Shown one piece after another: positions 23,601-28,891 of a stretch of DNA of 37,192 nucleotides (within the stretch, counting starts at the first letter, position 1; every line of letters begins with the position of its first letter). The notes beneath the pieces were generated by a model. The model saw only the letters and a list, made by a program, of their open reading frames with translations, did not search any database and had not been told where the DNA came from. Where the stretch lies: positions 88,086,644 to 88,123,835 of the forward strand of contig NC_088295.1 of NCBI RefSeq assembly GCF_032854445.1. The letters are read 5' to 3'. The position numbers and the translations under genes are program-made. The DNA is from Liolophura sinensis (Eukaryota > Mollusca > Polyplacophora > Chitonida > Chitonidae).

Positions 23601-24559
23601 ATTTAAGTGATACACTCTGGAAACACTGTGAAGTATATAACCGTGTCATCATGCTTGCTTCCTCTAAGGCTGTACCTGAGGTAGTCTTACAGCAACCTGC
23701 CTGTGGTCTTCCCGGCTTGCTCCCATCATAATGATGGCTGCCGTCGTGTAGGTGAAATATTCTTGAGCACGACGTAAACACCAATAAAGTAAATAACTGT
23801 TTCATTTTTCTGTTTCAGTGCATCGGTAAATATAAATGGTACTTGTGGTCATTTGATTTTATTTATTTATTTGATCGGTGTTTTACGCTATTATTATATT
23901 TCACTTATACAAAGGCGGCCAGCATTATGGTGGGAGGAAACCGGGCAGCGCCCGGGGGAAACCCACGACCATCAGCAGGTTGCTGCTAGACCTAATGATC
24001 ATTTGAAGAAAGAAACTTATGAGTAAATCTATACAGATGTATTTATTTGTTAACTTGTACATTATTGATTTATCTATATTTCAGTCAGTAATCCATCCAT
24101 TATGAATGAAGTACCGGTAAAGCCTTTTTCTTAAAGTAGGCCATAGGGAAACACATTCACCCTATGTGCTTACACAACAATGTTCGAAAACCTCGCAGAG
24201 TGAAGCTGTCCATGCTGTAGATCTTCAACAACCTTAAACGTTCGACAATTTTCTGGATTAATCCGCATTTTCTCATTTGGAGGAGTTAGTTGTGTATCGC
24301 TGAACTGTTCCTCACACAAGTTAAACCCCTCAAAGGCCTCGTTCGCTTTAAATGGGCCTTATGTATTGTACTCCATAGATATTCAGTTAGCTATGAGCCT
24401 TGTCGGACAAATTTATGGTTTACTAGGCGGTGTGATGAGAAATGCCTTTAGAGTACCTAACACATATACACACTGCAACACCGTATTACCTTCGGAGAGC
24501 TGGACAATAAGGCAGATTGCCACCACGACTAGGGTCAAGCAGTAATTAAGAGCAGCCAT
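31..24559 (-). CDS. Multi-CRD C-type lectin (mannose-receptor-like), 22 exons, 3' end beyond window
   Basis: Spliced gene rebuilt by eye from 22 exons whose GT/AG junctions and phases all agree (2614 coding nt, 871 codons plus one base). Order: signal peptide (aa 1-24), CRD1 (24-170), CRD2 (171-314), CRD3 (315-463), CRD4 (464-592), Thr/Pro linker (593-605), CRD5 (606-742), CRD6 (743-871). Each CRD shows the family frame: an early Cys with a G-W or F-W pair, a C-Y or C-F, a W..A...C stretch, a WIG-like motif and the closing Cys pair. CRD1 has EPN plus L-N-D. CRD5 and CRD6 have QPD plus W-D-D or W-R-D. CRD2-4 lack a canonical triplet. There is no ricin-type or fibronectin-II exon between the signal peptide and CRD1, unlike vertebrate mannose receptors, although the 4-kb first intron holds an assembly gap. 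It is expected to bind sugars in a Ca2+-dependent way, outside the cell. The last exon ends in phase 1 with a good donor, so the protein continues; a membrane anchor cannot be judged. Confidence 0.9.
219..553. repeat. G-rich short tandem array (about 17-21 bp unit) in lectin intron 21
   Basis: Degenerate direct repeats of GGTCGTTTGTTATAGGC and close variants run through most of this stretch. An open frame across part of it is a by-product of the repeat. Confidence 0.8.
685..955. repeat. Tandem array, unit about 48 bp, in lectin intron 21
   Basis: About five degenerate copies containing CACTGGAAACATG, then GTCAGTCTAACTGCTCACG, then TATTTACAGTG. The 126 bases before it and the 286 bases up to the next exon show nothing I can name. 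Confidence 0.75.
1242..1324 (-). CDS. Lectin exon 21: CRD6, middle part
   Basis: Acceptor TTGTCTTCAG before 1324 and donor ACG|GTAAGT after 1242, phases 1 to 0. Encodes aa 793-820, including the S-W-I-G-L-N-D core motif of a long-form CRD. Same length (83 nt) and phases as the matching exon of CRD4. Confidence 0.92.
1325..1740 (-). other. Lectin intron 20, no further feature seen
   Basis: GT/AG intron of 416 bases, AT-rich. No repeat or RNA gene recognised. Confidence 0.7.
1741..1890 (-). CDS. Lectin exon 20: CRD6, N-terminal part
   Basis: Acceptor CCCGCACAG before 1890 and donor AATG|GTAATT after 1741, phases 1 to 1. Encodes aa 743-792 with C-G-E-G-W, a T-C-F, W-G-Q-A-R-S-T-C and a G-G-D-L-A segment, the usual start of a CRD. 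Confidence 0.92.
1891..2631 (-). other. Lectin intron 19, no further feature seen
   Basis: GT/AG intron of 741 bases between CRD5 and CRD6. Short open frames on both strands have no recognisable content. Confidence 0.7.
2632..2748 (-). CDS. Lectin exon 19: CRD5, C-terminal part
   Basis: Acceptor CGTCCATAG before 2748 and donor GCAG|GTAGGT after 2632, phases 1 to 1. Encodes aa 704-742. The G of the QPD-bearing G-Q-P-D-N-W is completed across the junction, followed by D-C, A-W-D-D-A-E-C and F-V-C. QPD with W-D-D suggests galactose-type binding, not tested. Confidence 0.9.
2772..3195. repeat. Tandem array, unit about 20-22 bp, next to the CRD5 3' splice site
   Basis: About twenty degenerate copies of a unit with ACAGCTAGAAACATC and CATGATACAG. 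It begins about 25 bases upstream (gene sense) of the exon 19 acceptor. On the gene strand each unit contains GATGTTTCTAG, a pyrimidine-rich AG. Confidence 0.8.
3308..3386. repeat. Short tandem repeat, unit about 29 bp
   Basis: Roughly three copies of ACTTTGAGTGTGTACACAC followed by TGTG. Confidence 0.65.
3441..4557. repeat. 40-bp minisatellite, about 28 copies, with nested inverted repeat
   Basis: Highly regular 40-bp unit; three units fill two 60-base lines exactly. The unit begins CGCCAGAGCATGGTGGAATA and continues AATCATTCCGCTCTATCAAA. Within it AGAGC pairs with GCTCT and GGAAT pairs with ATTCC, giving an imperfect hairpin with a 5-base bulge. Most copies have CCTTCC instead of CATTCC, which weakens one pair. 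The array lies wholly in lectin intron 18 and stops 36 bases from the exon 18 donor. Confidence 0.95.
4593..4709 (-). CDS. Lectin exon 18: CRD5, middle part
   Basis: Acceptor TATCACCAG before 4709 and donor AAAG|GTACGC after 4593, phases 1 to 1. Encodes aa 665-703 with Y-W-I-G-G-N-D, W-E-W-A-D-G-S and F-M-N-W-G-K, the core strands leading into the QPD loop of the next exon. Confidence 0.9.
4832..5094. repeat. Tandem array, unit about 35 bp
   Basis: About seven copies containing GACATGTCCTT then CGCCTATAAGGCTGTC, with growing divergence to the right. Lies in lectin intron 17. Confidence 0.8.
5176..5306 (-). mobile_element. 5'-truncated SINE copy with target-site duplication
   Basis: The inner part (5187-5295) begins with the (TTTA)n tail and GGAATTTTACGCCATACGC, and continues to GGTGGGAGGAAACCGG, which is the shared 3' region of the SINEs in this window. 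It is flanked on both sides by CCGAAATTAGA (5176-5186 and 5296-5306), a perfect 11-bp target-site duplication. The tRNA-like head is missing. Confidence 0.8.
5367..5543 (-). CDS. Lectin exon 17: CRD5, N-terminal part
   Basis: Acceptor TTTGTTCAG before 5543 and donor ATCAG|GTAACA after 5367, phases 1 to 1. Encodes aa 606-664 with N-C-G-P-F-W, Y-C-Y, W-K-D-A-R-D-F-C and G-D-L-A-S-I, a typical CRD opening. Confidence 0.9.
5850..5888 (-). CDS. Lectin exon 16: Thr/Pro linker microexon
   Basis: A 39-base exon between acceptor TTCGTTTCAG (before 5888) and donor GCTG|GTAAGT (after 5850), phases 1 to 1. It encodes the 13-residue hinge 593-605, rich in Thr and Pro (P-P-T-V-G-P-T-T-P). It joins CRD4 to CRD5 in frame and could be skipped without a frameshift. 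The call rests on strong splice sites and composition, not on homology. Confidence 0.75.
5889..6652 (-). other. Lectin intron 15, no further feature seen
   Basis: GT/AG intron of 764 bases, AT-rich with TATA-type runs near 6230-6260. Open frames on either strand carry no family signal. Confidence 0.6.
6653..6797 (-). CDS. Lectin exon 15: CRD4, C-terminal part
   Basis: Acceptor GTGTTTCTAG before 6797 and donor CATA|GTAAGT after 6653, phases 0 to 1. Encodes aa 545-592: L-N-W-D-N-K-Q-P, W-N-C, G-K-W-K-I-V-D-C and Y-I-C. The sugar triplet position reads Q-P-T, and the W-N-D position is W-K-I, so Ca2+-dependent sugar binding is doubtful. Confidence 0.92.
6979..7950. repeat. 54-bp minisatellite, 18 copies, with two-unit higher-order pattern
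   Basis: The unit starts TGTTTATCGGGCATGTAAAT and ends GAAAATGGAATTTA, 54 bp. Because 54 is a multiple of three and the unit lacks stops in two plus frames, it reads as an 18-residue repeat twice over (V-Y-R-A-C-K-S-V-G in one frame, F-M-F-I-G-H-V in the other). Copies alternate almost perfectly between ATCGGGC and ATCAGGC, giving a 108-bp dimer. A rarer CAGTATGTG variant sits in copies 4 and 8. It lies antisense inside lectin intron 14. I take it as non-coding, because neither frame is better kept than the other. Confidence 0.93.
7962..8655. other. Intronic stretch without recognised gene
   Basis: A GC-richer patch at 8170-8360 has a 91-codon plus-strand open frame (8184-8459) with no recognisable domain and low-complexity Asp/Asn codons at the end. 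I do not call it a gene. Confidence 0.5.
8656..8935 (-). mobile_element. Full-length tRNA-derived SINE
   Basis: On the minus strand it starts with a tRNA-like head: a box A-like TGGTTCAGTTGGTTAGCGCG, then a box B-like GTGAGTTCG. A conserved middle (GGGAAGGACTG, ACCTGCGGATGGCCGTGGG) and the tail GTGAAATATTCCTGAGTACG follow, ending in an (AAAT)n run. This is the arrangement of mollusc tRNA-SINEs; the family name needs a library search. Confidence 0.88.
9020..9102 (-). CDS. Lectin exon 14: CRD4, middle part
   Basis: Acceptor ATATTTTAG before 9102 and donor GCA|GTAAGT after 9020, phases 1 to 0. Encodes aa 517-544 with S-W-I-G-L-N-D-R, very close to the CRD6 counterpart in length, phase and motif. 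Confidence 0.9.
9419..9577 (-). CDS. Lectin exon 13: CRD4, N-terminal part
   Basis: Acceptor ATATTTTCAG before 9577; donor ACA|GTGTGT after 9419 is weaker than the others but gives the phase the next exon needs. Encodes aa 464-516 with T-C-D-D-G-W, T-C-Y-K-F, W-L-A-A-Q-I-A-C and G-G-R-L-A. Confidence 0.85.
9578..10202 (-). other. Lectin intron 12, no further feature seen
   Basis: GT/AG intron of 625 bases between CRD3 and CRD4. Nothing else recognised. Confidence 0.65.
10203..10310 (-). CDS. Lectin exon 12: CRD3, C-terminal part
   Basis: Acceptor TTATGGCAG before 10310 and donor GCGC|GTAAGT after 10203, phases 1 to 1. Encodes aa 428-463 with D-D-K-G-L-W, P-N-C, G-F-L-C and a short P-V-S-T-P-A tail that acts as a linker to CRD4. 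Confidence 0.88.
10311..10659 (-). other. Lectin intron 11, no further feature seen
   Basis: GT/AG intron of 349 bases. Nothing else recognised. Confidence 0.65.
10660..10782 (-). CDS. Lectin exon 11: CRD3, third part
   Basis: Acceptor TATCTGACAG before 10782 and donor ACAG|GTATTC after 10660, phases 1 to 1. Encodes aa 387-427 with F-H-W-T-S-G-A, Y-K-N-W and K-L-D-C. The triplet position reads F-P-N, so this CRD lacks a standard EPN or QPD. Confidence 0.88.
10783..11170 (-). other. Lectin intron 10, no further feature seen
   Basis: GT/AG intron of 388 bases. A 74-codon plus-strand open frame over it mostly antisenses exon 10 and is not called. Confidence 0.6.
11171..11256 (-). CDS. Lectin exon 10: CRD3, second part
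   Basis: Acceptor GTTATTTCAG before 11256 and donor TCAG|GTGAAA after 11171, phases 2 to 1. Encodes aa 358-386 with N-N-F-L-V-P-F-L and the core I-W-I-G-M-S. Confidence 0.88.
11383..12250. repeat. 25-bp minisatellite with splice-donor-like units
   Basis: Plus-strand unit CAGCTGTGTATTTACGTTG followed by TTATTA, 25 bp, regular to about 11740 and more variable afterwards. A stop-free 25-bp unit opens all three plus frames as a 25-residue repeat, which explains the overlapping Cys/Val/Tyr/Leu-rich open frames. On the gene strand most units read AACGTAAATAC, and five later ones contain a perfect ACGTAAGT (GTAAGT at about 11745-11750, 11793-11798, 11843-11848, 11993-11998 and 12043-12048). Confidence 0.93.
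12447..12576 (-). CDS. Lectin exon 9: CRD3, N-terminal part
   Basis: Acceptor TTAAATGCAG before 12576 and donor ACAAC|GTAAGT after 12447, phases 1 to 2. Encodes aa 315-357 with G-C-A-P-G-W, W-C-Y-Q-F, W-S-Q-A-N-K-Y-C and A-I-L-M-E. The donor region strongly resembles the unit of the array downstream. Confidence 0.92.
12577..13998 (-). other. Lectin intron 8; possible unclassified dispersed repeat
   Basis: Intron of 1422 bases between CRD2 and CRD3. The block 13310-13860 is dense in phrases such as CACGCGCCAATTTTGAAGTC and GGAGAAGAAGATTCTTCAAG, of a kind I associate with dispersed repeats of marine invertebrates. Ends and class are unknown. Confidence 0.35.
13999..14111 (-). CDS. Lectin exon 8: CRD2, C-terminal part
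   Basis: Acceptor TTTGCCTCAG before 14111 and donor CCCG|GTAAGT after 13999, phases 2 to 1. Encodes aa 277-314 with E-N-S-T-C-V, N-N-W-Q-A-D-Q-C and Q-Y-V-C. The W-N-D position reads W-Q-A, so Ca2+ coordination is unlikely. Confidence 0.92.
14112..14458 (-). other. Lectin intron 7, no further feature seen
   Basis: GT/AG intron of 347 bases. Nothing else recognised. Confidence 0.65.
14459..14544 (-). CDS. Lectin exon 7: CRD2, third part
   Basis: Acceptor TATTCCCTAG before 14544 and donor GCGAA|GTAAGT after 14459, phases 0 to 2. Encodes aa 249-276 with F-V-W-S-N-S and A-F-W-A-P-K-Q-P; no EPN or QPD. Confidence 0.9.
14545..14909 (-). other. Lectin intron 6, no further feature seen
   Basis: GT/AG intron of 365 bases. 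Nothing else recognised. Confidence 0.65.
14910..15039 (-). CDS. Lectin exon 6: CRD2, second part
   Basis: Acceptor ACATTTTAG before 15039 and donor ATCAAG|GTACCA after 14910, phases 2 to 0. Encodes aa 205-248 with A-S-C-E-G-A-G-A-Q-L-V and D-V-W-I-N-G-I, the WIG-like core. Confidence 0.92.
15311..15413 (-). CDS. Lectin exon 5: CRD2, N-terminal part
   Basis: Acceptor TTGGCACAG before 15413 and donor GCCAA|GTGAGT after 15311, phases 1 to 2. Encodes aa 171-204 with Y-C-D, Q-G-W, I-C-Y-K-Y and R-T-W-A-D-A. Either upstream exon 4 variant joins it in frame, forming Glu at the junction. Confidence 0.9.
15414..16601 (-). other. Intron between alternative exon 4B and exon 5
   Basis: 1188 bases, strongly AT-rich from about 15600 to 16250. 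No repeat or exon recognised; in particular no CRD opening exon lies here. Confidence 0.6.
16602..16741 (-). CDS. Lectin alternative exon 4B: second CRD1 ligand-loop exon
   Basis: Acceptor GCACTCTTACAG before 16741 and donor AATAG|GTTAGT after 16602, phases 2 to 1, the same as exon 4A. It encodes a complete second version of the CRD1 C-terminal half: L-W-R-P-G-E-P-N-D, E-N-C-A-E-I, G-L-N-D-E-I-C and Y-I-C-Q-T. It is open throughout and three codons shorter than 4A. No CRD opening or middle exon lies between it and 4A, so it only makes sense as a replacement for 4A. Alternatively it is the relic of a CRD whose first two exons were lost, but the intact frame and splice sites argue for use. Confidence 0.85.
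17141..17870 (+). mobile_element. Possible LTR-like or other unclassified insertion
   Basis: Within intron sequence a TATA-like CTATATAAGACC (near 17312) is followed by a Phe/Leu-rich open frame to 17626, direct duplicates of AAGTACTTTAGTATTTGT (near 17676 and 17723) and an AATAAAATCTG near 17787. This could be promoter plus poly(A) signal of a solo LTR, but I cannot find convincing ends or a target-site duplication. Confidence 0.2.
18258..18390. repeat. 33-bp tandem repeat, four copies
   Basis: Unit CTTCCTACTTAGAAGTAATA then GACCTCTACTCTG. It lies about 70 bases downstream (gene sense) of exon 4A. An 11-residue repeat in a plus-strand open frame is a by-product. Confidence 0.85.
18460..18608 (-). 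CDS. Lectin exon 4A: CRD1 ligand-loop exon
   Basis: Acceptor ATATCACATAG before 18608 and donor GCAG|GTATGT after 18460, phases 2 to 1. Encodes aa 121-170 with L-W-R-P-G-E-P-N-N, E-N-C-A-S-F, G-L-N-D-V-I-C and F-I-C-Q-T. EPN plus N-D are the residues that hold Ca2+ and mannose-type sugars in this family; the usual Trp of W-N-D is Leu. Confidence 0.93.
18609..19391 (-). other. Lectin intron 3, no further feature seen
   Basis: GT/AG intron of 783 bases, AT-rich from about 19080 to 19330. Nothing else recognised. Confidence 0.65.
19392..19528 (-). CDS. Lectin exon 3: CRD1, middle part
   Basis: Acceptor CTTTTTTTGCAG before 19528 and donor CTCAG|GTGAGT after 19392, phases 0 to 2. Encodes aa 76-120 with T-W-L-Y-A-Q-I, H-W-W-V-G-L-S and W-K-W-P-D-G-T. 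Confidence 0.93.
19930..20207 (+). mobile_element. tRNA-derived SINE, near full length
   Basis: Same family as 8656-8935 in the opposite orientation. It has a diverged tRNA-like head, GCCATTGCGGTCGCTGTGAG, GGGAAGGTCTG, CCTGCGGATGG and GTGAAATATTCCTGAG, and ends in (AAAT)n near 20200. It lies in lectin intron 2. Confidence 0.85.
20296..20450 (-). CDS. Lectin exon 2: CRD1, N-terminal part
   Basis: Acceptor TTAAGTTTCAG before 20450 and donor CTAAAG|GTGACT after 20296, phases 1 to 0. Encodes aa 24-75 with V-C-P-S-G-W, N-C-Y-F-I, W-K-K-A-R-A-Y-C and G-D-L-L-K-L. It follows the signal-peptide exon in phase. Confidence 0.92.
20711..21014. repeat. Tandem array, unit about 46 bp, six to seven copies
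   Basis: Unit contains GAGTCTAACCCACTCAGTCA and GTCACCGGTGAACCAGGACC. In lectin intron 1; it passes directly into the next, unrelated array. Confidence 0.88.
21015..21390. repeat. Tandem array, unit about 51 bp, seven to eight copies
   Basis: Unit GATTATTGCCTATGACGGAC, then AGTGTGTATATGGTATGGAG, then AGGGATAATTA. The outer copies are more diverged than the inner ones. The following 700 bases (21391-22107) show nothing recognisable. Confidence 0.9.
22108..22345. repeat. Tandem array, unit about 41 bp, about six copies
   Basis: Unit CTCCGCTACGGTATGAACTG then AGAGCTGTAGCTTACACTGAC, with scattered changes. In lectin intron 1. Confidence 0.85.
22484..22683. other. Assembly gap of 200 N
   Basis: Exactly 200 undetermined bases. 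The right edge opens directly into a tandem array, so collapsed repeat sequence is the likely cause and the true length is unknown. A symmetric lectin exon could hide here. Confidence 0.98.
22684..23410. repeat. Tandem array, unit about 62-65 bp, about eleven copies
   Basis: Unit contains ACAGATGTACGGCAGGCTG, TAAACTGGAGGAGGGATGAA and CAAACTACACAGCAGA. Cys/Val/Phe-rich minus-strand open frames over it are by-products. It borders the N gap. Confidence 0.9.
23690..23800 (+). mobile_element. SINE fragment, 3' part
   Basis: Diverged copy of the SINE tail: GGTGAAATATTCTTGAGCAC then GACGTAAACACCAATAAAG. Confidence 0.75.
23856..23990 (-). mobile_element. SINE fragment, 3' part, opposite orientation
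   Basis: Starts with the TTTA repeat and GATCGGTGTTTTACGC, then GGTGGGAGGAAACCGGGCAG and CCATCAGCAGGTTGCTGC. It ends before the tRNA-like head. It lies tail to tail with the fragment at 23690-23800. Confidence 0.82.
24490..24559 (-). CDS. Lectin exon 1: start codon and signal peptide
   Basis: ATG at 24557-24559 begins a 23-codon open stretch with a short polar start (M-A-A-L-N-Y), a hydrophobic core (L-T-L-V-V-V-A-I-C-L-I-V) and an L-S-E-G end, then donor GAAG|GTAATA, phase 1. This is a classic secretory signal and feeds CRD1 in phase. The 4-kb intron that follows is mostly repeats plus the gap. Confidence 0.88.
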
Positions 24560-25346
24560 TTCCCTCTGACCACCGCCTTCAGTCTTCCCCGGCTACAGCC
24601 AGAGCTGAAATATCTTCAGCGTTTGCAATTCAGAGTAATGTTATGAAGTTATCTTTGTTATCATTGATCAGATAAACGGTAAAATATACGCCACAAAGTC
24701 CACGCGAAAACAAGGGATCGTAGATTTGAGGACAATGCATACATATTACATACGTAGGTGACAGCCATTTAATAATAAGTGGTTCACTTCTTTGCTGCCT
24801 TACACCGTTGTCATCTATTTGAAATAAGTAATATTGCTACCTTTATGATCATTTTCATTAATATTATCGCCATACTTTTTAATCAAAATCATAATAAATG
24901 GTAATAATATTTACCATCATCATTATTAGAATCATTAGTATGATTATCATCATCCCATCACAATCATCACAGTAGCCGTCGTCGTCATCATCATCATAAC
25001 TGTCATCATCATTATTATTATCATCATCATAGTCATTATATAATTGACATTAAAACTATCTGAGGTCATTGTACATTCAGTTCACTTATACTGATGTATC
25101 ACGGCTTCACTACCTGTTTCTAATTTCCGATCTTTTACCTGTGCAAAACTAGTTCAGGTCGCCATTTCTCGGCTTGGATGGAGCAGTATAATTGTGAAAA
25201 ACTTCAGAAACTTTGCCATAATGAAGTTACCAAAATAAAACCACATATAACCAGATATCAACATCCAAAATGTAAAATAAATTTGCTTTTATCTAAACTC
25301 TTCGGTAATTAATATTAACTGGATTTTCAATATTATTTCAGTCGTA
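24560..25346. promoter_or_regulatory. Upstream region of the lectin gene with GATA-motif cluster
   Basis: Three GATA cores lie within about 30 bases, on plus TTATC (24649-24653), TTATC (24658-24662) and AGATAAA (24670-24676). They are about 90-120 bases upstream of the lectin ATG. A weak TATA-like ATATTTTAC on the gene strand is near 24683. An ATC/ATT-rich microsatellite fills about 24845-25040. Motif presence is seen; promoter use is inferred. Confidence 0.35.
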
Positions 25347-25520
25347 TTATTTATTTATTTATTTACTGTATTTGACTCGTGTTTTACGCCGTACTTAAGA
25401 ATATTTCACTTATACGACGGCGGATAGCATTATGTTTGGGTGGTAACTGGGTAGAGCCCAAGGAAAACCAACGACCATCCGCAGGTTGCTGCAAGTCCTT
25501 CCACGTACTGCAGTCGTATA
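25347..25520 (-). mobile_element. SINE fragment, 3' two thirds
   Basis: TTTA repeat, then CTCGTGTTTTACGCCGTACT, AAGAATATTTCACTTATACG and CCATCCGCAGGTTGCTGC. The tRNA-like head is not recognisable. Confidence 0.8.
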
Positions 25521-26409
25521 ACGACTTTCTGCAAGCAGACTAGATCCATTGTCAACATAGTGTAAAAATAGTTTTACATAATTTTACTTAACAAAGCCAG
25601 TAAACAATTTGCCGCGTAATTTAACACAGGTAACTGATAACGCGCATAAACTATGCTCCATCAGTGTAACATCAGGTTAACGAAAGTGACTAATATACAC
25701 TATTTCCTTAACTAAGTAACTTTACACACTTAGTTACTGTTGAAGAGAAAAATATATATACCCAGAGTTGTCTCAGGCAACTGAGGTAAATACGCAACAT
25801 GTATCTCATTTTCACCGTTTAGTAGTGTGTCTATACAGTGCTGCTATATTGAAATGTCACGTGAAACACACAAGACAGAAAGACCAACACAACCAAAACT
25901 ACGATCTACTGACTGTCAACTCAGGAGGCTGACCGTACTTGGGATTGCATCAAGGTCCTCCCGCCTGCAGTTTGTCTGAGCCACAGTTTGCCTGGGCCAC
26001 CGAACAGCAATGCCGCACATTGTTGTATCGAGTCTGCTGGAAGTGTAATCTTCTTTACTTTTTGTATCTGCTGTCGATCTGATTTTTCATTTGCAATAAT
26101 TTGACACTGGTACAAAATCTGAAACAATTAGTATATAGAACAGCTTTTGTAAAAACAAAGCTTAGATATGAAAACATACGGTGCACAAAAAATTTACACA
26201 TTCTTTTTTAATCATTTTGTAGTTTAAATTGTCTCCCATGAATATAGATTTGCTAGTCCCAGAGGACTCGTCAATTTACAAATATATGCGACCATTAACC
26301 CAAGCGTCACTGACAACTATACTAACAAAAATCGATGGAAACAGTAAAAAGCTAACTTCACTTCACCCTAAGCGGCATTCAGTATCAGAGGAACTATACA
26401 GCTCTCACT
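25521..26409. other. Intergenic region between divergent genes
   Basis: About 0.9 kb without a supported gene. A 68-codon minus-strand open frame (25921-26127) and the plus-strand frame starting at 26229 have no recognisable content. The promoter of the plus-strand sulfotransferase copy should lie here. Confidence 0.5.
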
Positions 26410-28891
26410 ATGTTATGGTACGAGTACAGGTGAGTTGTCAGAAAACTTATGAATGTAGTCTTATTAAAGCAGTTCGCTTGACAATCTATCGATATGGCCT
26501 AACTTGTGCGCTTTATATACAAAGAACAGACTTAGGAACCATGCACGTCGTGAATAGATTGTGGGCTTATGTAACAAGAGGAACCACGTAGATCGTAAAT
26601 CAACTGTGCGCTAATGTAACATGATCAGACTTAGGAACCGTGCAGATCGTAAATCACTTGTGCGCTTAGTGTGACCAGAGAAGACTTAGGGACCGTGCAG
26701 ATCGTGAATAGCTTGCAGGCTTAATGTAAAAATAGAAGTCTTAGGAACCACGCAGACCGTGAATCACTTGTACGCTTAATGTAACAAGTACACACTTAGG
26801 AGCCACACAGATCGTAAATTACTTGTGGGTTTAAATGTAAAAAGAGCAGACTAAGGAATCACGCACATCGTAAATCATTACGCGCTTAAAATAACGAGAA
26901 TTTTTTTATGAAGTGTCTAGGGTGTAACAAAACTAGCGGTCGTAATTAATACAAAGAGATCTGCCTAACGAACCAATCATGGTGCATCCAAATGTGTTCT
27001 CTTAACGTAATAAATAAGGACCTAAAACGAAAGATGCTTACTTAAATGGATCACTCGCCTCATACAGTTTACCGATTACTTGTCGCGTATTTAGGGATTA
27101 AATGTGAGATTTGAACCGAGCTGCTTCGGCCAAATCTAAGAGCTGAGAATTAATGTTTATTTCGCACTGCTTTCTGTTTGTTTTTGGATTCTACAGGGGT
27201 TATAATATCATCTATTACAGGAGAAAGTGTGCAACCTCATCAATTAATAAACGTAGTTTAAGGTATAATGTTTTCTCGCCAGTAAATAAAAAAGCTCGTC
27301 ATCTTTATTACTGTAAACAATCAGGCCTATTACCGTTTGCTATTCGACTAAATACCTTGAATTTTTTCCCGCAATTGAAATGGAAATATTTGGTCTTTAT
27401 GTTACTTTCCGTTAGTTTTCTCCGACACAAATACGTTGGCATACGGCCTTATGGGCTGTAGTTTAGTGCTAATCATGGTTTTATTTCACACTCTTTTCTC
27501 TTTTGTTTGGCATCTAACAGCCCTTTCAATATAGTTTTGTGAAATCAGAAACAGCAAATTCAGCTGAGTTAATGCAAATGTGTATGCCGATTTAGATATC
27601 GTATCACAGCGGCATTACCGCCTTCCTGTCTAATAGATCTTATCTAACTGCTCTTTAATCCCCTCTCTCACAGAAAATGGCTCACTCTTCTCTTCTCAGC
27701 ACTGCTTCTGCTCATAGGTATGTCATATCTTGGAGAGACAGCCATGAAGGCTTTCATCAACGATTTGCCGTCAGTTGATAGAAACAAGGATGAGCGACTA
27801 GTGGATCAGAGCATAAATGGGATAAGTAAACAGTACAGAAGGCGATGCGGGTCGTTTTCGACGCGATCCACACTGCTACTCGGAAGTCACCAATGTCGTA
27901 TTTATTAAAATTCATAAAACCGGAAGTGGAACTCTGGCATCAGTCCTCATTCGTTTTGGAGTCGAGAGAAATTTGACATTTGCGTTATCCAAGTTTGGGA
28001 CTTACTTTAGCATGGAACCGATCCTGAAAGAGCACATACTACCAATTGCTGCAGGGAAGCACTATAATATGTTGGTAACACATTCAACATACAACTCCGA
28101 CACGATAAAACAGGTTTTTCAAAAGACACGAAGATCATTGGCACAATCAGACAACCATTTAGCCAATTCATCTCCTCGTTCTATTTTTTTCCACAGTATA
28201 GGAAAGTATTACCAGAAAAGCTTTGGACGACTTCTAACACAACCAAGCAGATAGAATGGCTTATCAATAATGGAAACCAAAGGCTTCACACGGAGCCGTA
28301 TTCGGGGAACTTTTTCTTCAATCTGGTTTCATTAAAATTTGGGATACCTTATAACCAAAGGCCATAACGTCAGTTATATCAGGACATACATTGACAGCGT
28401 ACTGGACAAGGATTTGGATTTTGTTCTTGTCCAAGAATATTTTGATGAGTCTCTTGTTCTGCTAAAAAGACGTTTCTGCTGGAATTAAGTGATATAATAT
28501 ACCTGTCGTACCATGTGAATCCTCGTGCCCGAACGGACCACGTGTATACGGAGCAGTTACTAAAGAGACACAAAGAACTGGCGGTGGCAGAGTATATGAT
28601 ATACGATCACTTTCACAAGAATTCTGGGAAACTGTGTGGGCGGAAGGGCCGGGATTATTTGATGAAGTGAGGGTATTTAAGGCTATTTTGCGACGGATCC
28701 AGTCGTTCTGCGCACATCAACCACCAGATGACGAGGTATTGGTGCTGCCGTCATCGTCGTGGAACAGTCAGTTTACACTTTCAGGAAAACATTGTGAAGA
28801 TATGCAAGCTGACATTCCCAAACTAATCCGTCTTCAAGAAAAAAAGCAGAGCCATGAGCGTTTCAAAGACCACACTGATAAGAGTGTTTAA
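26410..28891 (+). pseudogene. Galactose-3-O-sulfotransferase-like copy 1, frameshifted
   Basis: Two-exon copy of the intact gene to the right. Exon 1 (26410-26429) starts M-L-W-Y-E-Y and ends AG|GTGAGT. Exon 2 (27674-28891) follows acceptor TCTCTCACAG and opens with a membrane anchor. Compared with the intact copy I count five length changes that break the frame. A net 5-base loss lies near 27870-27890. A 1-base loss near 28112-28120 removes the V-R-E-P motif of the 3'-phosphosulfate-binding region. There is an extra G near 28365 and 1-base losses in A-runs near 28486 and 28620. The final 85 codons are open again. An AATAAA lies at 28993-28998. The homopolymer losses could be sequencing errors, but the 5-base loss is harder to explain that way. 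Confidence 0.8.
26500..26895. repeat. Tandem array, unit about 60 bp, about six copies
   Basis: Degenerate unit containing AGACTTAGGAACCGTGCAGA then TCGTAAATCACTTGTGCGC. Lies in the intron of sulfotransferase copy 1. The rest of that intron (26896-27673) has a 102-codon open frame (27153-27461) without recognisable content. Confidence 0.8.
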
